Part shown: one piece after another, positions 50,576 to 59,745 of the stretch
How positions within the stretch are numbered: the stretch's first letter is position 1
Layout: every line of letters starts with the position of its first letter
Source: Rhizobium sp. Root483D2
GTDB taxonomy: Bacteria > Pseudomonadota > Alphaproteobacteria > Rhizobiales > Rhizobiaceae
Assembly (NCBI RefSeq): GCF_001426685.1
Contig: NZ_LMFB01000001.1
Location: 247,985-311,984, forward strand
Length of the DNA: 64,000 bases
Direction: 5' to 3'
Notes under the pieces: model-generated
The model's database searches: none
Told to the model about the DNA's origin: nothing
What the model saw: the letters and a program-made list of their open reading frames with translations, nothing else
Position numbers and translations under genes: made by a program

Positions 50576-50749
50576 GGATGCCTACACGTCGCAAATGCTG
50601 TTCAAGGGGCGACCGGAACTCTCTTTGGGTTCCCACTTGCGCCACTTTCGCACATTAAAGCGGTATGGTATAGGCCGCCGTAACTGAAACGGCGGTGGCA
50701 CTTCATAGGCATTGCCTGAAGCTTTTATCGTAAGCCAGTATGGTGAAAT

Positions 50750-51823
50750 TTGTCGCAAGAACTCATTGATATTATTCGCTCCCAAGCAGCGATCCCGCTC
50801 TCGTGGGTTTCAACCCGTAAAGATCAGAATTATCTCAATCTGGGCGACGCGCTGTCTCCCGTCATTGTCTCCATGATGTCGGGTTTGCCAGTCAAGCATG
50901 TCGCCACGAAGACGAATGCGGTGAGACTGGCGGCAGTTGGCACGATCGGCCATATGTTCGCCGGCGGCAATGTTTCCTTCTGGGGAACCGGCACCTCTCC
51001 CAACGCCAATCCCAATCAATCGGAACAGCCGAAAATCCCCTATGTCCGGCCTGCCGGCACCAAGTTTCATGCCTATGCAACACGGGGGCCCTTCAGCCGG
51101 CGGGTTCTGGTGCCCGAGGCAACTGGCCCGGCTGTGTATGGCGATCCCTTGTGGCTTCTGCCGCGCTTTCACGAGGCGCCGAAGGAAAAAACCTACGAAC
51201 TCGGCGTCATTCTGCACCTGTCGGAACTGGCAGACCGCGAGCATGAAGCGCATCCAAAGGCGGACACCAAGCGCCACATCATCGAGGGCGATGACCGGCA
51301 GACCGTGAAGCTGATCAACACGGTAACACCTGTCTCGATCGCCGCCTTGAGAGAAAGGCTCGACGAGATCCTGGCTTGCAAGCGGATTGTATCGACAAGT
51401 CTTCATGGCATGGTGTTTGCGGAATCCTACGGCATCCCCTGTCTTTATTTTTCCCCGCGATCCACAAAAGCCGGACTGGGCCGCATCGATCTGACGCTCG
51501 AAGAGGGCCTTGATCTGCGATTTGTCGATCTTTACCGCGGCCTTGGCCAGGATCATCTGGATGTCTGGTATCAGCCGCGCAGCCGGCAAACCGATTGGGA
51601 AGCGTTGATCCAGACGATCGATCGCGTCTGGGAACAGAAATATCTCGACGAGGATCCACTCATCGAAGCCTTTCCATTGCCGTCCGACATGCTGGAAAAA
51701 GGCCCGACCGGTAGCGCGTTCGATCATCCATTGATCCGCGCCGTGCCGGTTGGCCGGGAGCCCAACATTCTCGAACGCGCTAAACTTGGCCCGCTTTCGC
51801 GTATTTTCCGGCGCACGCGCTAA
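50750..51823 (+). CDS. Polysaccharide pyruvyl transferase family protein (1)
   Basis: 357 residues, ExoV/CsaB-type. NYLNLGDALSPVIVSMMSG, AVGTIGHMFAGGNVSFWGTG, VYGDPLWLLPRFHE, CKRIVSTSLHGMVFAESYGI. Start is TTG at 50750, the first possible after an in-frame stop at 50744. It would put a pyruvate ketal on a capsule sugar, adding negative charge. Followed after a few bases by a paralogue, so two sugars or alternative positions may be modified. Confidence 0.86.
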   Translation: MSQELIDIIRSQAAIPLSWVSTRKDQNYLNLGDALSPVIVSMMSGLPVKHVATKTNAVRLAAVGTIGHMFAGGNVSFWGTGTSPNANPNQSEQPKIPYVRPAGTKFHAYATRGPFSRRVLVPEATGPAVYGDPLWLLPRFHEAPKEKTYELGVILHLSELADREHEAHPKADTKRHIIEGDDRQTVKLINTVTPVSIAALRERLDEILACKRIVSTSLHGMVFAESYGIPCLYFSPRSTKAGLGRIDLTLEEGLDLRFVDLYRGLGQDHLDVWYQPRSRQTDWEALIQTIDRVWEQKYLDEDPLIEAFPLPSDMLEKGPTGSAFDHPLIRAVPVGREPNILERAKLGPLSRIFRRTR

Positions 51824-51838
51824 AAGGTGGTCGTATCC

Positions 51839-52879
51839 ATGGGGTTGAAAACAGTAAAGCGCTTGCTGCGCTGGGAAACCTCGCCAGCAGCAGGTGCGCT
51901 GACCAAGGGACGATCCACGGCCAAACGGGTACGGCTGTCCTGGGTCTGGACCACCAAACAGCATCCGGATGCAAACCTTGGCGATGCGTTGAGCGCAGTC
52001 ATGGTATCGGCGATGTCCGGCTTGAAAATAGAGCCGGCAGCTTTCGATCATTCTCAGGAACGAATAGCTGCAGTCGGCACGATCGGTCACGCGCAGCGTG
52101 GCGGAAAGGTGCATATCTGGGGCACCGGCTTTGATCTCAATCGCGGGCCGACCGGCGCTGTCGGTGCCTATCAGCTCCCCGAAGAGACCGCGCTGGTCGT
52201 TCATGCCGTCAGAGGAAAGCAGACGGCGGAGGGCCTGCGCAGGCTTGGCATCGACGTGCCCGACATTTTCGGCGACCCGGTCTGGTTCCTGCCGCGCATC
52301 TTTCCCTTTGCCAATCTTCAGAAAAAATACGAGCTGGGCGTCATCGTTCATATTTCGGAACTGGATGAGGCAACGGCGAAAGCCAAGGTTCGCGAAAATC
52401 TCGTCCGCTACAATATACCGCCCGAACTTTCCGGAAATATCAAAATAATCAATACCTATACCGGTGCCAACCTTTCCGGCATGCGCGACAAGATCGAGGA
52501 AATCGTTTCCTGCCGCCGCATTCTTTCCACCAGTCTTCACGGTTTGGTCATTGCTGAGACCTACAACATCCCCTGTGCCTGGTTCTCAACAAACCGGGGC
52601 GAGTCCGGTTTTCTGCCCATCGACGGGTCGCGGGCGATCGATCATCGCATGATCGATTTCTATGGCGGCGCAGGGCGGGATTCGGTCTTGAGCTACCTGC
52701 AACCGCTTCATGAAGCGACGGACTGGGAAAAGGCAATGGCATTTGTCGATACGCATTGGCAGCCGCTCGATTATACCGGAGAGGCGCTTTTTAACGCGTT
52801 TCCGCTGCCGCGCGCGGTTCGGTTCGAGGACAAAGTCTGGGACTGCTCACCGGAAGTGTTGCAAAAAAATCGTTATTGA
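51839..52879 (+). CDS. Polysaccharide pyruvyl transferase family protein (2)
   Basis: About 346 residues from ATG 51839 (AAAAGG eleven bases upstream); GTG 51827 is also possible. NLGDALSAVMVSAMSGLKIE, AVGTIGHAQRGGKVHIWGTG, IFGDPVWFLPRIF and CRRILSTSLHGLVIAETYNI match the previous gene and the copy at 21140, with clear divergence in the middle. Works in the cytoplasm with PEP as donor. Same strand and tight spacing to the previous gene imply one transcript. Confidence 0.86.
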   Translation: MGLKTVKRLLRWETSPAAGALTKGRSTAKRVRLSWVWTTKQHPDANLGDALSAVMVSAMSGLKIEPAAFDHSQERIAAVGTIGHAQRGGKVHIWGTGFDLNRGPTGAVGAYQLPEETALVVHAVRGKQTAEGLRRLGIDVPDIFGDPVWFLPRIFPFANLQKKYELGVIVHISELDEATAKAKVRENLVRYNIPPELSGNIKIINTYTGANLSGMRDKIEEIVSCRRILSTSLHGLVIAETYNIPCAWFSTNRGESGFLPIDGSRAIDHRMIDFYGGAGRDSVLSYLQPLHEATDWEKAMAFVDTHWQPLDYTGEALFNAFPLPRAVRFEDKVWDCSPEVLQKNRY

Positions 52880-52999
52880 TGAGTCATCGATGATGTTGTG
52901 TGTCGCCTTTAACTCAAACCTGCTCTTTCGTCGGGCAATGTCATTGTCTGCGGGCAGCCGGTGCGATATCCAAAACAGAATCGGAAATTGAGTTTGAAA

Positions 53000-54196
53000 A
53001 TGGGCTTGGATACGAGTCGGCAGTACAGGGTTCCCATGGGGCGTTTGAATACATTCACCAGACTTTCGTTGGCTGCGTTATGCGTTGCGTTGTCGTCCTG
53101 CACGATGCCAAGCTCCGGGCCAAGCGCGAACAAGATCCAGTCGGGAGCCAAAGAGACGTATGCCCCCTACACGCTGATCAATGTGAACCCCAACGTCGTT
53201 TCGGCCCTGGACCAGAATCTGGACCAGCAACTCGCCGTCACGCTGGGAAACAGCAGGAAGCGTAGCTCGGCGCTGATTGGCGTTGGCGATACGGTGGCGA
53301 TTTCGATCTGGGAAGCGTCCCCTGACGGCCTGTTCTCCAGTGGCGCTGGCCGCGGCGGTGGAACTCAGATACCGGAACAGCCGGTTTCGGAAGCCGGAAC
53401 CATCAGCGTTCCCTATGCCGGCGTTATCCAGGCGGCAAACCGGACCCCGGACCAGGTCAAGGAAGCCGTCGAGAAGGCCCTCATCCGCATGGCCGTTCAG
53501 CCGCAGGTGCTGGTCAGCGTCGTCAAAAACGTGTCCAATACCGTCACTGTGACCGGTGAAGTGGCCAGCAGCGGGCGAATTCCTCTGTCCCCGCGTGGTG
53601 AGAAATTGCTGGATGTCATCGCCATAGCGGGCGGTCCGCGTATGGAATCCCACCAGCTTTCCGTGCAGATCACGCGCGGCAGGCGGACGGAAACCATACC
53701 GATGGAACGTCTGATTTCCGACCCGACCGAGAACATCTATGTGCAGTCGGACGATGTCGTGGCGCTGATCCGCCAGCCCCGGAGTTTTACGGTGTTTGGG
53801 GCATCGACCGCCAACGCATCGGTACAGTTCGACGAATCGCAGCTTTACCTCAACCAGGCGCTCGCCAAGGTCGGTGGCCTGAACGACGAACGGGCCAATG
53901 CCAAGGGTGTGTTCATCTATCGGACGGAATCAACAAAGCTGCTTCGCCGCCTGATGCCGGAAAAGGATTTTTCCTCCTACGGCCCGACAGCCAACGTTAT
54001 CTATCAGGTCGATCTGACCGATCCGAGCGGCTTCTTCCTGTTGAAAGGGTTTACGCTGCGCAATCGCGACCTGATCTATATTGCAAATTCGTCACTTGCC
54101 GAAGTTCGCAAATTTGCAACTCTGGTGAGTTCGACGGCAGCACCGATCGCGCAGGCGGCTTCGGTTTCAAACACATTGTCTGATTTGGGACGATAA
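53000..54196 (+). CDS. Capsule export outer-membrane lipoprotein (OPX/Wza-KpsD family)
   Basis: About 398 residues from ATG 53000; ATG 53036 would also leave a signal peptide. Lipobox VALSSC gives an N-terminal lipidated Cys. The polysaccharide-export domain follows (ALIGVGDTVAISIWEAS, GTISVPYAGVIQAANRTPDQ) then SLBB-like repeats (VTGEVASSGRIPLSPRGEKL, FTVFGASTANASVQFDES). OPX proteins form the outer-membrane channel for capsule. Size is closer to Wza/CtrA than to the larger KpsD. Leads to kpsE and kpsM. Confidence 0.9.
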   Translation: MGLDTSRQYRVPMGRLNTFTRLSLAALCVALSSCTMPSSGPSANKIQSGAKETYAPYTLINVNPNVVSALDQNLDQQLAVTLGNSRKRSSALIGVGDTVAISIWEASPDGLFSSGAGRGGGTQIPEQPVSEAGTISVPYAGVIQAANRTPDQVKEAVEKALIRMAVQPQVLVSVVKNVSNTVTVTGEVASSGRIPLSPRGEKLLDVIAIAGGPRMESHQLSVQITRGRRTETIPMERLISDPTENIYVQSDDVVALIRQPRSFTVFGASTANASVQFDESQLYLNQALAKVGGLNDERANAKGVFIYRTESTKLLRRLMPEKDFSSYGPTANVIYQVDLTDPSGFFLLKGFTLRNRDLIYIANSSLAEVRKFATLVSSTAAPIAQAASVSNTLSDLGR

Positions 54197-54243
54197 CACT
54201 TTAAAAGGCGTGTCATCTCAAAGCTGCCCAGTTGTCGTGTTTA

Positions 54244-54272
54244 AAGCTCCGTCGGCCATGCCGATGGAGCTT
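54244..54272 (+). terminator. Hairpin between OPX gene and kpsE
   Basis: AAGCTCC at 54244-54250 pairs with GGAGCTT at 54266-54272; a G-T wobble and TCGGC/GCCGA extend the stem to 13 pairs with a 3-base loop CAT. TCTCGTTT follows. Probably a partial terminator or attenuator that lowers kpsE/kpsM relative to the channel protein. Confidence 0.5.
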
Positions 54273-54356
54273 CTCGTTTGGTGGACTTTTTCGGGTTGCA
54301 AATCCATGCTATGAGGCTGTCTCAGAGCATACGAGGCTCGATTCAGGAGATGAAGT

Positions 54357-55652
54357 TTGAAGGACATGTCCGGGGCGGCAAAGCTCGACAAATCGAAAGC
54401 ACGCTCGGACGATAGCGGCGCGCTGGTTCTCAGGCTTGATGAAGTGCGGCCGGCGCGTCAGCAGCCTGGCGCCGCGCCGTCTGTTCTGCCGAAGCAATTT
54501 CCGCGCAAGACGACCATAATCTACAAATCCCAGCGCATAACCGGCATGGTCGCCAAGGCAAAGGGCGGCATTTCCAGTACGGCGGTTTCGTTCTTCCTCA
54601 TGGTCGTTTTGCCGACGATCATCGGCGCGCTTTATTTCGCCTTCGTGGCATCACCGCAATATATGTCCGAGTTCCGTTTCTCGGTGCGCCCGACGGACGG
54701 CAGCGCCATGGCGTCCAGTGTGGCTGCGGATGCGGCACTTGCCATGTCGAACAGCTATATCGTCTCCGACTATGCCTTGAGCCGCGATGCGGTCGAGGCG
54801 CTGGAAACAAAGATCGGATTGCGGGAACTCTATTCCGACGGCAGCATCGATGGCTTGTCCCGCCTCCCTGAAGGCGCGTCGCTCGAAAAGCTCGTTGCTT
54901 ATTGGCGCAAGCGCGTTTCGACCAGCTACGATATCATGACCGGTATCAACGTCATCGAAGTCACCGCCTTTTCGCCCCAGGACGCCCATAAAATTTCCGT
55001 CGCTTTGCAAGCTCTGTGCGAGCAGCTGGTGAACGACATCTCCGAGAAGGCGCGCCAGAGCCAGATGGCTTTCTCAAAAGGCGAGCTTGACCGTTCCGAG
55101 GCGCGTTTGAAAGAGGTTCGCCAGAGCGAAACGGAATTGCGGTCTGGTCAGAAAAGCATCGACATCAGAAAAGATGCCGAAGGTAAAATCGTATTGAACA
55201 ATAAATTGCGCGGGGATCTCTCTGAGCTCGAAGCGCAATATTCGGCCCTGTCGAGCTATATGGATCCCACCTCGCCGCGCCTGACTGTTCTGAAGAACCA
55301 GATTGCAGCGGCACGGGAGCAGATCGCCAATCTGCAGACGCAGATATCGAATGCCGATGAGACGACACCTGGCAGCATGGACGATGCCCAGAGAATTACG
55401 AAATATGATCAGTTGCAGACCGATGTGGACATTGCGACGAAACTCTACACGTCATCTCTGACAAACTACGAACAGGCGCGCATGCGCGCCAACAACAACC
55501 AGACCTATCTGGCGACCTATGTCCAGCCGGGCATTGCGCAGATCGCCTCCTACCCGCGTGTTTTTGTCGATACGCTTCTGGTTTTTCTGTCCGCCATCGG
55601 TATCTGGGTGGTCCTGACGCTGATCTACTACAGTATCCGTGACCATGCTTGA
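54357..55652 (+). CDS. kpsE: KpsE-like capsule export co-polymerase (RkpT)
   Basis: 431 residues, starting at TTG 54357 with AGGAG some eight bases upstream (ATG 54366 also possible). Cytoplasmic N-terminus about 80 residues, first membrane helix FFLMVVLPTIIGALYFAFVA, periplasmic part with coiled coil (about residues 220-330), and a second helix near the C-terminus (TLLVFLSAIGIWVVLTLIYY). This is the PCP-3 layout of KpsE/CtrB/RkpT, which bridges the inner-membrane ABC exporter and the OPX channel. kpsM follows after 30 bases. Confidence 0.9.
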   Translation: MKDMSGAAKLDKSKARSDDSGALVLRLDEVRPARQQPGAAPSVLPKQFPRKTTIIYKSQRITGMVAKAKGGISSTAVSFFLMVVLPTIIGALYFAFVASPQYMSEFRFSVRPTDGSAMASSVAADAALAMSNSYIVSDYALSRDAVEALETKIGLRELYSDGSIDGLSRLPEGASLEKLVAYWRKRVSTSYDIMTGINVIEVTAFSPQDAHKISVALQALCEQLVNDISEKARQSQMAFSKGELDRSEARLKEVRQSETELRSGQKSIDIRKDAEGKIVLNNKLRGDLSELEAQYSALSSYMDPTSPRLTVLKNQIAAAREQIANLQTQISNADETTPGSMDDAQRITKYDQLQTDVDIATKLYTSSLTNYEQARMRANNNQTYLATYVQPGIAQIASYPRVFVDTLLVFLSAIGIWVVLTLIYYSIRDHA

Positions 55653-55682
55653 TCAAGGTGGATTGGAACTGAGGCTGCGTCC

Positions 55683-56474
55683 ATGAATACAATCGCGCTC
55701 GGTGTTTCCCGGCAGATGCGGATCGTTAGCGCGCTGACGATCCGCGAAGTGCGGCTGCGCAACAGCAAGCATGCATTCTCGCAGCTGTTCGACCTGCTCG
55801 AAGCTGTCGTGTTCATCGTTGCCCATTTCATCATTTTCACATTTCTTGGACGGCATCTGCTGATCGGGGACAGTCTCCTGCTGTTCATCACGACGGGTAT
55901 TCTTCCCGTTCTGTTCTTTCGAAGCATCAGCATCCGGACGGCCTCTGCGCTGGAGGCGGCAAAAGCCGTGACCAGCATCCCCTTTATTGAGGCCATCGAC
56001 TACGCTATTGCCCGCGCTTTTGTGGAATTTCTATCCTTTACGATGGCTTTCATCGGCTTCTTCGCGCTGATCGCCACGTTCGATCTGTCGCGTTATGCCG
56101 TGCCGTACAATCCGATCGCGCTTGTGCAATTCATTATTCTGATTTCGTTTTTTGCGTTCGGAATCGGCTTGATCAATTCTTTCCTGATCTTCCTGTTTCC
56201 ATTGTGGAAATTCATCTGGGGCATGTTTTCGCGCGTTCAAATTTTCTTTAGCGCCGTGTTTTTCATACCGGAATATATGCCGCCGCAGGTCAAGAATATC
56301 TTGGCCTATAACCCGATCATGCATCTTGTGGGACTATTTCGCACCGCATTTTATCCCACCTATCCCACTCATATGCTGTCGCTGACCTACGTATTCGGGT
56401 GGACCTGTGCAGTTATGATCCTTGGTCTGGCGCTTGAGAGAACGCTTCGCAATCATCGTGCCCACGGCCATTGA
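55683..56474 (+). CDS. kpsM: KpsM-like capsule ABC permease (RkpR)
   Basis: 263 residues, ABC-2 type permease with about six hydrophobic segments: VVFIVAHFIIFTFLGRHLL, LLLFITTGILPVLFF, FLSFTMAFIGFFALIATF, LVQFIILISFFAFGIGLINS, FFSAVFFIPEYMPPQVKNI, and a final helix MLSLTYVFGWTCAVMILGLA. The N-terminal amphipathic helix before the first span is typical. It exports lipid-linked capsule with a KpsT ATPase; the only KpsT homologue in the window is the altered one at 48676. Confidence 0.91.
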   Translation: MNTIALGVSRQMRIVSALTIREVRLRNSKHAFSQLFDLLEAVVFIVAHFIIFTFLGRHLLIGDSLLLFITTGILPVLFFRSISIRTASALEAAKAVTSIPFIEAIDYAIARAFVEFLSFTMAFIGFFALIATFDLSRYAVPYNPIALVQFIILISFFAFGIGLINSFLIFLFPLWKFIWGMFSRVQIFFSAVFFIPEYMPPQVKNILAYNPIMHLVGLFRTAFYPTYPTHMLSLTYVFGWTCAVMILGLALERTLRNHRAHGH

Positions 56475-56548
56475 GCCCGCGAGCTGGGTTCAGTGTGTAT
56501 ACTTAATATAGTTTACAGCGCTGACATGATCCGCCGGGCAATGCTGCG

Positions 56549-57892
56549 CTATCCAAACGGATAGAGGATGCGGCCAATCAGCCGGAACTTTGGATTGGAC
56601 ACTTCCCGGAAGAACAGGATCGGGTCCTGCCGGAACCATTGTGCATCATGGTTGTTTCCGATTTTCGAGATGATGAACGCCAAGGGCGGCGTCAGCAGAT
56701 GTCTCCAGCCGAGAATGCCGTAAGGTCCCCATGCCCGCCATGGCTGACCAAGCCGGAGCGGTCGCCGCGCAGGCTCCGGCTCCTGTTTTTCCTTAGTGAA
56801 GTGCCGCGATATTCCATCTACCGTTTCCTCAAACGAGACGTTCGTTCCACTCACGGGGTCGAAATACCGGGGGTATAGGAGATAGGCACCCGCAAACAAC
56901 GCCTCGATGCTGAGGTTCCGGCCACGGCGCTCGTTGGGCTGGCGATCATCCGTCAGTCCCCAGCCGGCATAGAATGGGCATCCATAGACAGTGACTGTCA
57001 GGCCTCGAAGCAGGGCCTCGAAGCCGGCGAGCGATGTGATCGTGTAGACATGATCGATCGTTTCGAACGCCTGGCCCATGGACAGCGGCTGCGCGATGAT
57101 CTGGCAAAGATGCTGGACATCCCTTGGATTGGATTGGGCGAGGCGTATGCGGTTGAGAATATCCGGGTGGGGTTTGTAGATGATCTGAGCGCCGGGATTT
57201 TCGTGGGCCGCAAGGCGCACCAGGTCGTTGTTGGTGACAGAGGAGAGACATCCAAACTGGATCGATGCGTCATCCTCGACCTGGCCGATCACCAGGATGC
57301 GCTTTGTGGATTTTGGGCCGTAGAGGTGATCGATATCGACGCTGGTATCGCTGTTGTATTTGCTAACGCCGGTTTCGAGCAGAAAGCGGATACCGGCGGC
57401 TGCCCGTTCCAGAAGCTCCGGTGCGCCCTCGAAATCATAAGTGCATAACAGCCGCTCCAAATCGGAGGGCTCTCGGCAATCGAAATATGCCGTGCGCTGG
57501 TCCAAGGCGAGAGACAAGGGCGGCGTATAGCTGGCCGTGGCCACGACCGAACGGATGAACCCATCCTCGATATAGAAGACAGGAATTCCATGCTCTGCCG
57601 CAAATGGCTTGAGCTTCTGAGGCGTGCGCAGGCTCCAGACGAAAATCTGCGGATTGTCTTCAAGAAGAATGCGGGCAGCCCAGTCTTCAAAATCGGGTTC
57701 GCTCACATACATCGGAACGAAAATAAAGCTGCGGTCCGGAAAATAGCGCTGGAAAATATCCTGCTTCCACTCATGAATGTGGAAGGCGTACGTCGTGATT
57801 TTTTTGATAGGGAGAGAACCCCCGTCAGCTACCTGGCTTGACGGTTGCTCTGAACCTGAAGCCGCACCTTGGTGCTGCTCAGACAAGGACAT
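56549..57892 (-). CDS. rkpZ: Short KpsC-like Kdo transferase (RkpZ/LpsZ-like)
   Basis: 447 residues from ATG 57892 (457 from ATG 57922). KpsC/LpsZ motifs: YIEDGFIRSV, ALDQRTAYFDC, VIGQVEDDASIQFG, IIYKPHPDILNRIR, VYTITSLAGFEALLRGLTVT and YGCPFYAGWGLTDDRQ. E. coli KpsC has two Kdo-transferase modules in about 675 residues; this one is the length of one module plus extras, like rhizobial RkpZ. It should extend or add Kdo on the lipid begun by RkpJ, or influence chain length. Encoded downstream of kpsF on the same strand. Confidence 0.86.
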   Translation of the reverse strand: MSLSEQHQGAASGSEQPSSQVADGGSLPIKKITTYAFHIHEWKQDIFQRYFPDRSFIFVPMYVSEPDFEDWAARILLEDNPQIFVWSLRTPQKLKPFAAEHGIPVFYIEDGFIRSVVATASYTPPLSLALDQRTAYFDCREPSDLERLLCTYDFEGAPELLERAAAGIRFLLETGVSKYNSDTSVDIDHLYGPKSTKRILVIGQVEDDASIQFGCLSSVTNNDLVRLAAHENPGAQIIYKPHPDILNRIRLAQSNPRDVQHLCQIIAQPLSMGQAFETIDHVYTITSLAGFEALLRGLTVTVYGCPFYAGWGLTDDRQPNERRGRNLSIEALFAGAYLLYPRYFDPVSGTNVSFEETVDGISRHFTKEKQEPEPARRPLRLGQPWRAWGPYGILGWRHLLTPPLAFIISKIGNNHDAQWFRQDPILFFREVSNPKFRLIGRILYPFG

Positions 57893-57978
57893 TTGCTCGC
57901 GAGGCCATGTTCGGAACTCCACCTCTTTTAGGAGCAGGTTGAACGGCTAACCCGCCCACCAAGCCCTGCATCGTCACA

Positions 57979-58989
57979 TCAAACGACACCGGCGCGCAAC
58001 AGATCGTGGATGTGAAGGATGCCGCTTGGGGCGCCATCGTCATCCACCAGGAACAGAACGGTCACCTTCTGTGCCTGCATGATTTCCATTGCGGCACTGG
58101 CCAATATGCTGCCTTTGATGACACGCGGGTTGTGCGACATGACGGTATCGACGGTCTCGACCAGCAGATCGTGCGACATATGGCGGCGCAAGTCGCCATC
58201 GGTAATCACGCCGGCAAGCTTGCCCGCCTCGCCGGTAATGCCGACCACGCCGAAGCCTTTCGACGACATCTGGATGATGGCGTCGCCCATCGGGCTGCCG
58301 AGCGGCAGGAGCGGGATCGCATCGCCTTCATGGGCCAGTTCCTGCACGAGAAGCAGTTGAGAACCGAGCTTGCCGCCGGGATGGAATGTCTTGAAATCCT
58401 GGGCGGAAAAGCCGCGCCGCTCGAGAAGTGCGATCGCCAGGGCATCGCCCACGGCCAATTGCAGCATTGCAGAGGTGGTCGGCGCCAGACCGTGCGGGCA
58501 GGCTTCCACCACTTTCGGCAGGGTCAGGGCGACGCTGGAATTGCGCGCCAGCAGGCTTTCGGCATTGGACGTGATCGACACGACCGGAACATTGAAGCGC
58601 TTGGCATAGGCCAGCATGTTTCCAAGCTCGACGGTTTCTCCCGACCAGGACAAAAGAATGAGAAGATCCTCAGAGGTGATCATGCCGAGATCGCCATGGC
58701 TGGCTTCGGTCGGATGCACGAAATAGGCGGATGTGCCAGTCGATGCCATGGTCGCTGCGATCTTGCGGCCGATATGGCCACTTTTGCCGACGCCGGAGAC
58801 AACCACACGGCCCCGGCCGCCGGCAATCAACTCAACCGCATCAACGAGGCTGCGCGAAAGCGCTGGATCGTTGGCAAACTGGGTTGCAAAGGCATTGATC
58901 CCGTCAACCGCCGTGGCAATCGAGCGCCGCAACGATTCAAGGACAAGACCTGCCTGCGGAGGGTTCGTATCGACTTGCCTAAGACCCAT
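57979..58989 (-). CDS. kpsF: Arabinose-5-phosphate isomerase KpsF
   Basis: 336 residues from ATG 58989 (a longer frame to 59037 lacks a good site). SIS domain with VVVSGVGKSGHIGRKIAATM, FVHPTEASHGDLGMI and LLILLSWSGETVELGNML; two CBS domains follow (about residues 205-330). It converts ribulose-5-phosphate to arabinose-5-phosphate, the first step to CMP-Kdo. Next to rkpZ, it should raise Kdo supply for the capsule linker. Confidence 0.94.
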   Translation of the reverse strand: MGLRQVDTNPPQAGLVLESLRRSIATAVDGINAFATQFANDPALSRSLVDAVELIAGGRGRVVVSGVGKSGHIGRKIAATMASTGTSAYFVHPTEASHGDLGMITSEDLLILLSWSGETVELGNMLAYAKRFNVPVVSITSNAESLLARNSSVALTLPKVVEACPHGLAPTTSAMLQLAVGDALAIALLERRGFSAQDFKTFHPGGKLGSQLLLVQELAHEGDAIPLLPLGSPMGDAIIQMSSKGFGVVGITGEAGKLAGVITDGDLRRHMSHDLLVETVDTVMSHNPRVIKGSILASAAMEIMQAQKVTVLFLVDDDGAPSGILHIHDLLRAGVV

Positions 58990-59129
58990 GCTATTACTCC
59001 AAAACCAAAACGGGGCATCCGGTTTCAACCAGAGCACCTCAGATCAAACCAAAAAGGCGGATTTGCGCTCTTTATTGGTAAAATTGGCAAAATCGTCAAG
59101 CCTGCAGGCCAAAGCTGTGGGTATATGGG

Positions 59130-59594
59130 TCAACCTGCCCGCTGCGTGATGATTTCATCGTCGCCAACGCCGATCTGGCCGGGATTGTTGACGAAGGCTT
59201 CCAGCGTCATCGTATCGAGAATATCGGCGATGGCATCGCGCACTGTCGTCATCGACCGGCGCACTTCGCAGGTGTCGGGATCGTTGCAATCGTCGCAGAC
59301 TTCATAGGCCGTGCGACTCGCACAGCGGATCGGCGCCAGGGGGCCGTCCAGCGTGCGTACAACCTGACCAATGCGGATTTCGGAGGCCGGGCGCGAGAGC
59401 GAGTAGCCGCCGCCAGGCCCTTTTTTCGAGCGGAGAATGCCGGCATTGCGCAGTTCCAGCAGGATCGTATCGAGAAACTTCTTCGGGATATTGTTGCGGG
59501 TGGCAATCTCGGTAATGAAAGCTGTCTCACCCGGATCGAGCCGCGCCAGATCGACCAGCGCTTTCAATCCGTATTTTCCCTTTTTGGTCAGCAT
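59130..59594 (-). CDS. Rrf2-family transcriptional regulator with Cys cluster
   Basis: 154 residues. Winged HTH in residues 1-80 (KKGKYGLKALVDLARLD, ITEIATRNNIPKKFLDTILL, KKGPGGGYSLSRP) as in IscR, RirA and NsrR. Four Cys residues, 91, 100, 103 and 109, lie in the zone that binds an Fe-S cluster in relatives, though the spacing is not the RirA/IscR one. It might sense iron, sulfur or nitric oxide. Next to kpsF and on the same strand but separated by 140 bases; targets unknown. Confidence 0.85.
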   Translation of the reverse strand: MLTKKGKYGLKALVDLARLDPGETAFITEIATRNNIPKKFLDTILLELRNAGILRSKKGPGGGYSLSRPASEIRIGQVVRTLDGPLAPIRCASRTAYEVCDDCNDPDTCEVRRSMTTVRDAIADILDTMTLEAFVNNPGQIGVGDDEIITQRAG

Positions 59595-59745
59595 CGCAGT
59601 TCGCTCTTTTTACAAACAGGCACTGAAAACAGCGCCTATCTGCTGATTGCCCTCATATAATCCGGCATATCACAAGAGAAGCCGGGCCAATATACCGATT
59701 TAGGGAAAACATGGCCAAACTGCGGTTTTCATGGATATTTGTGGC

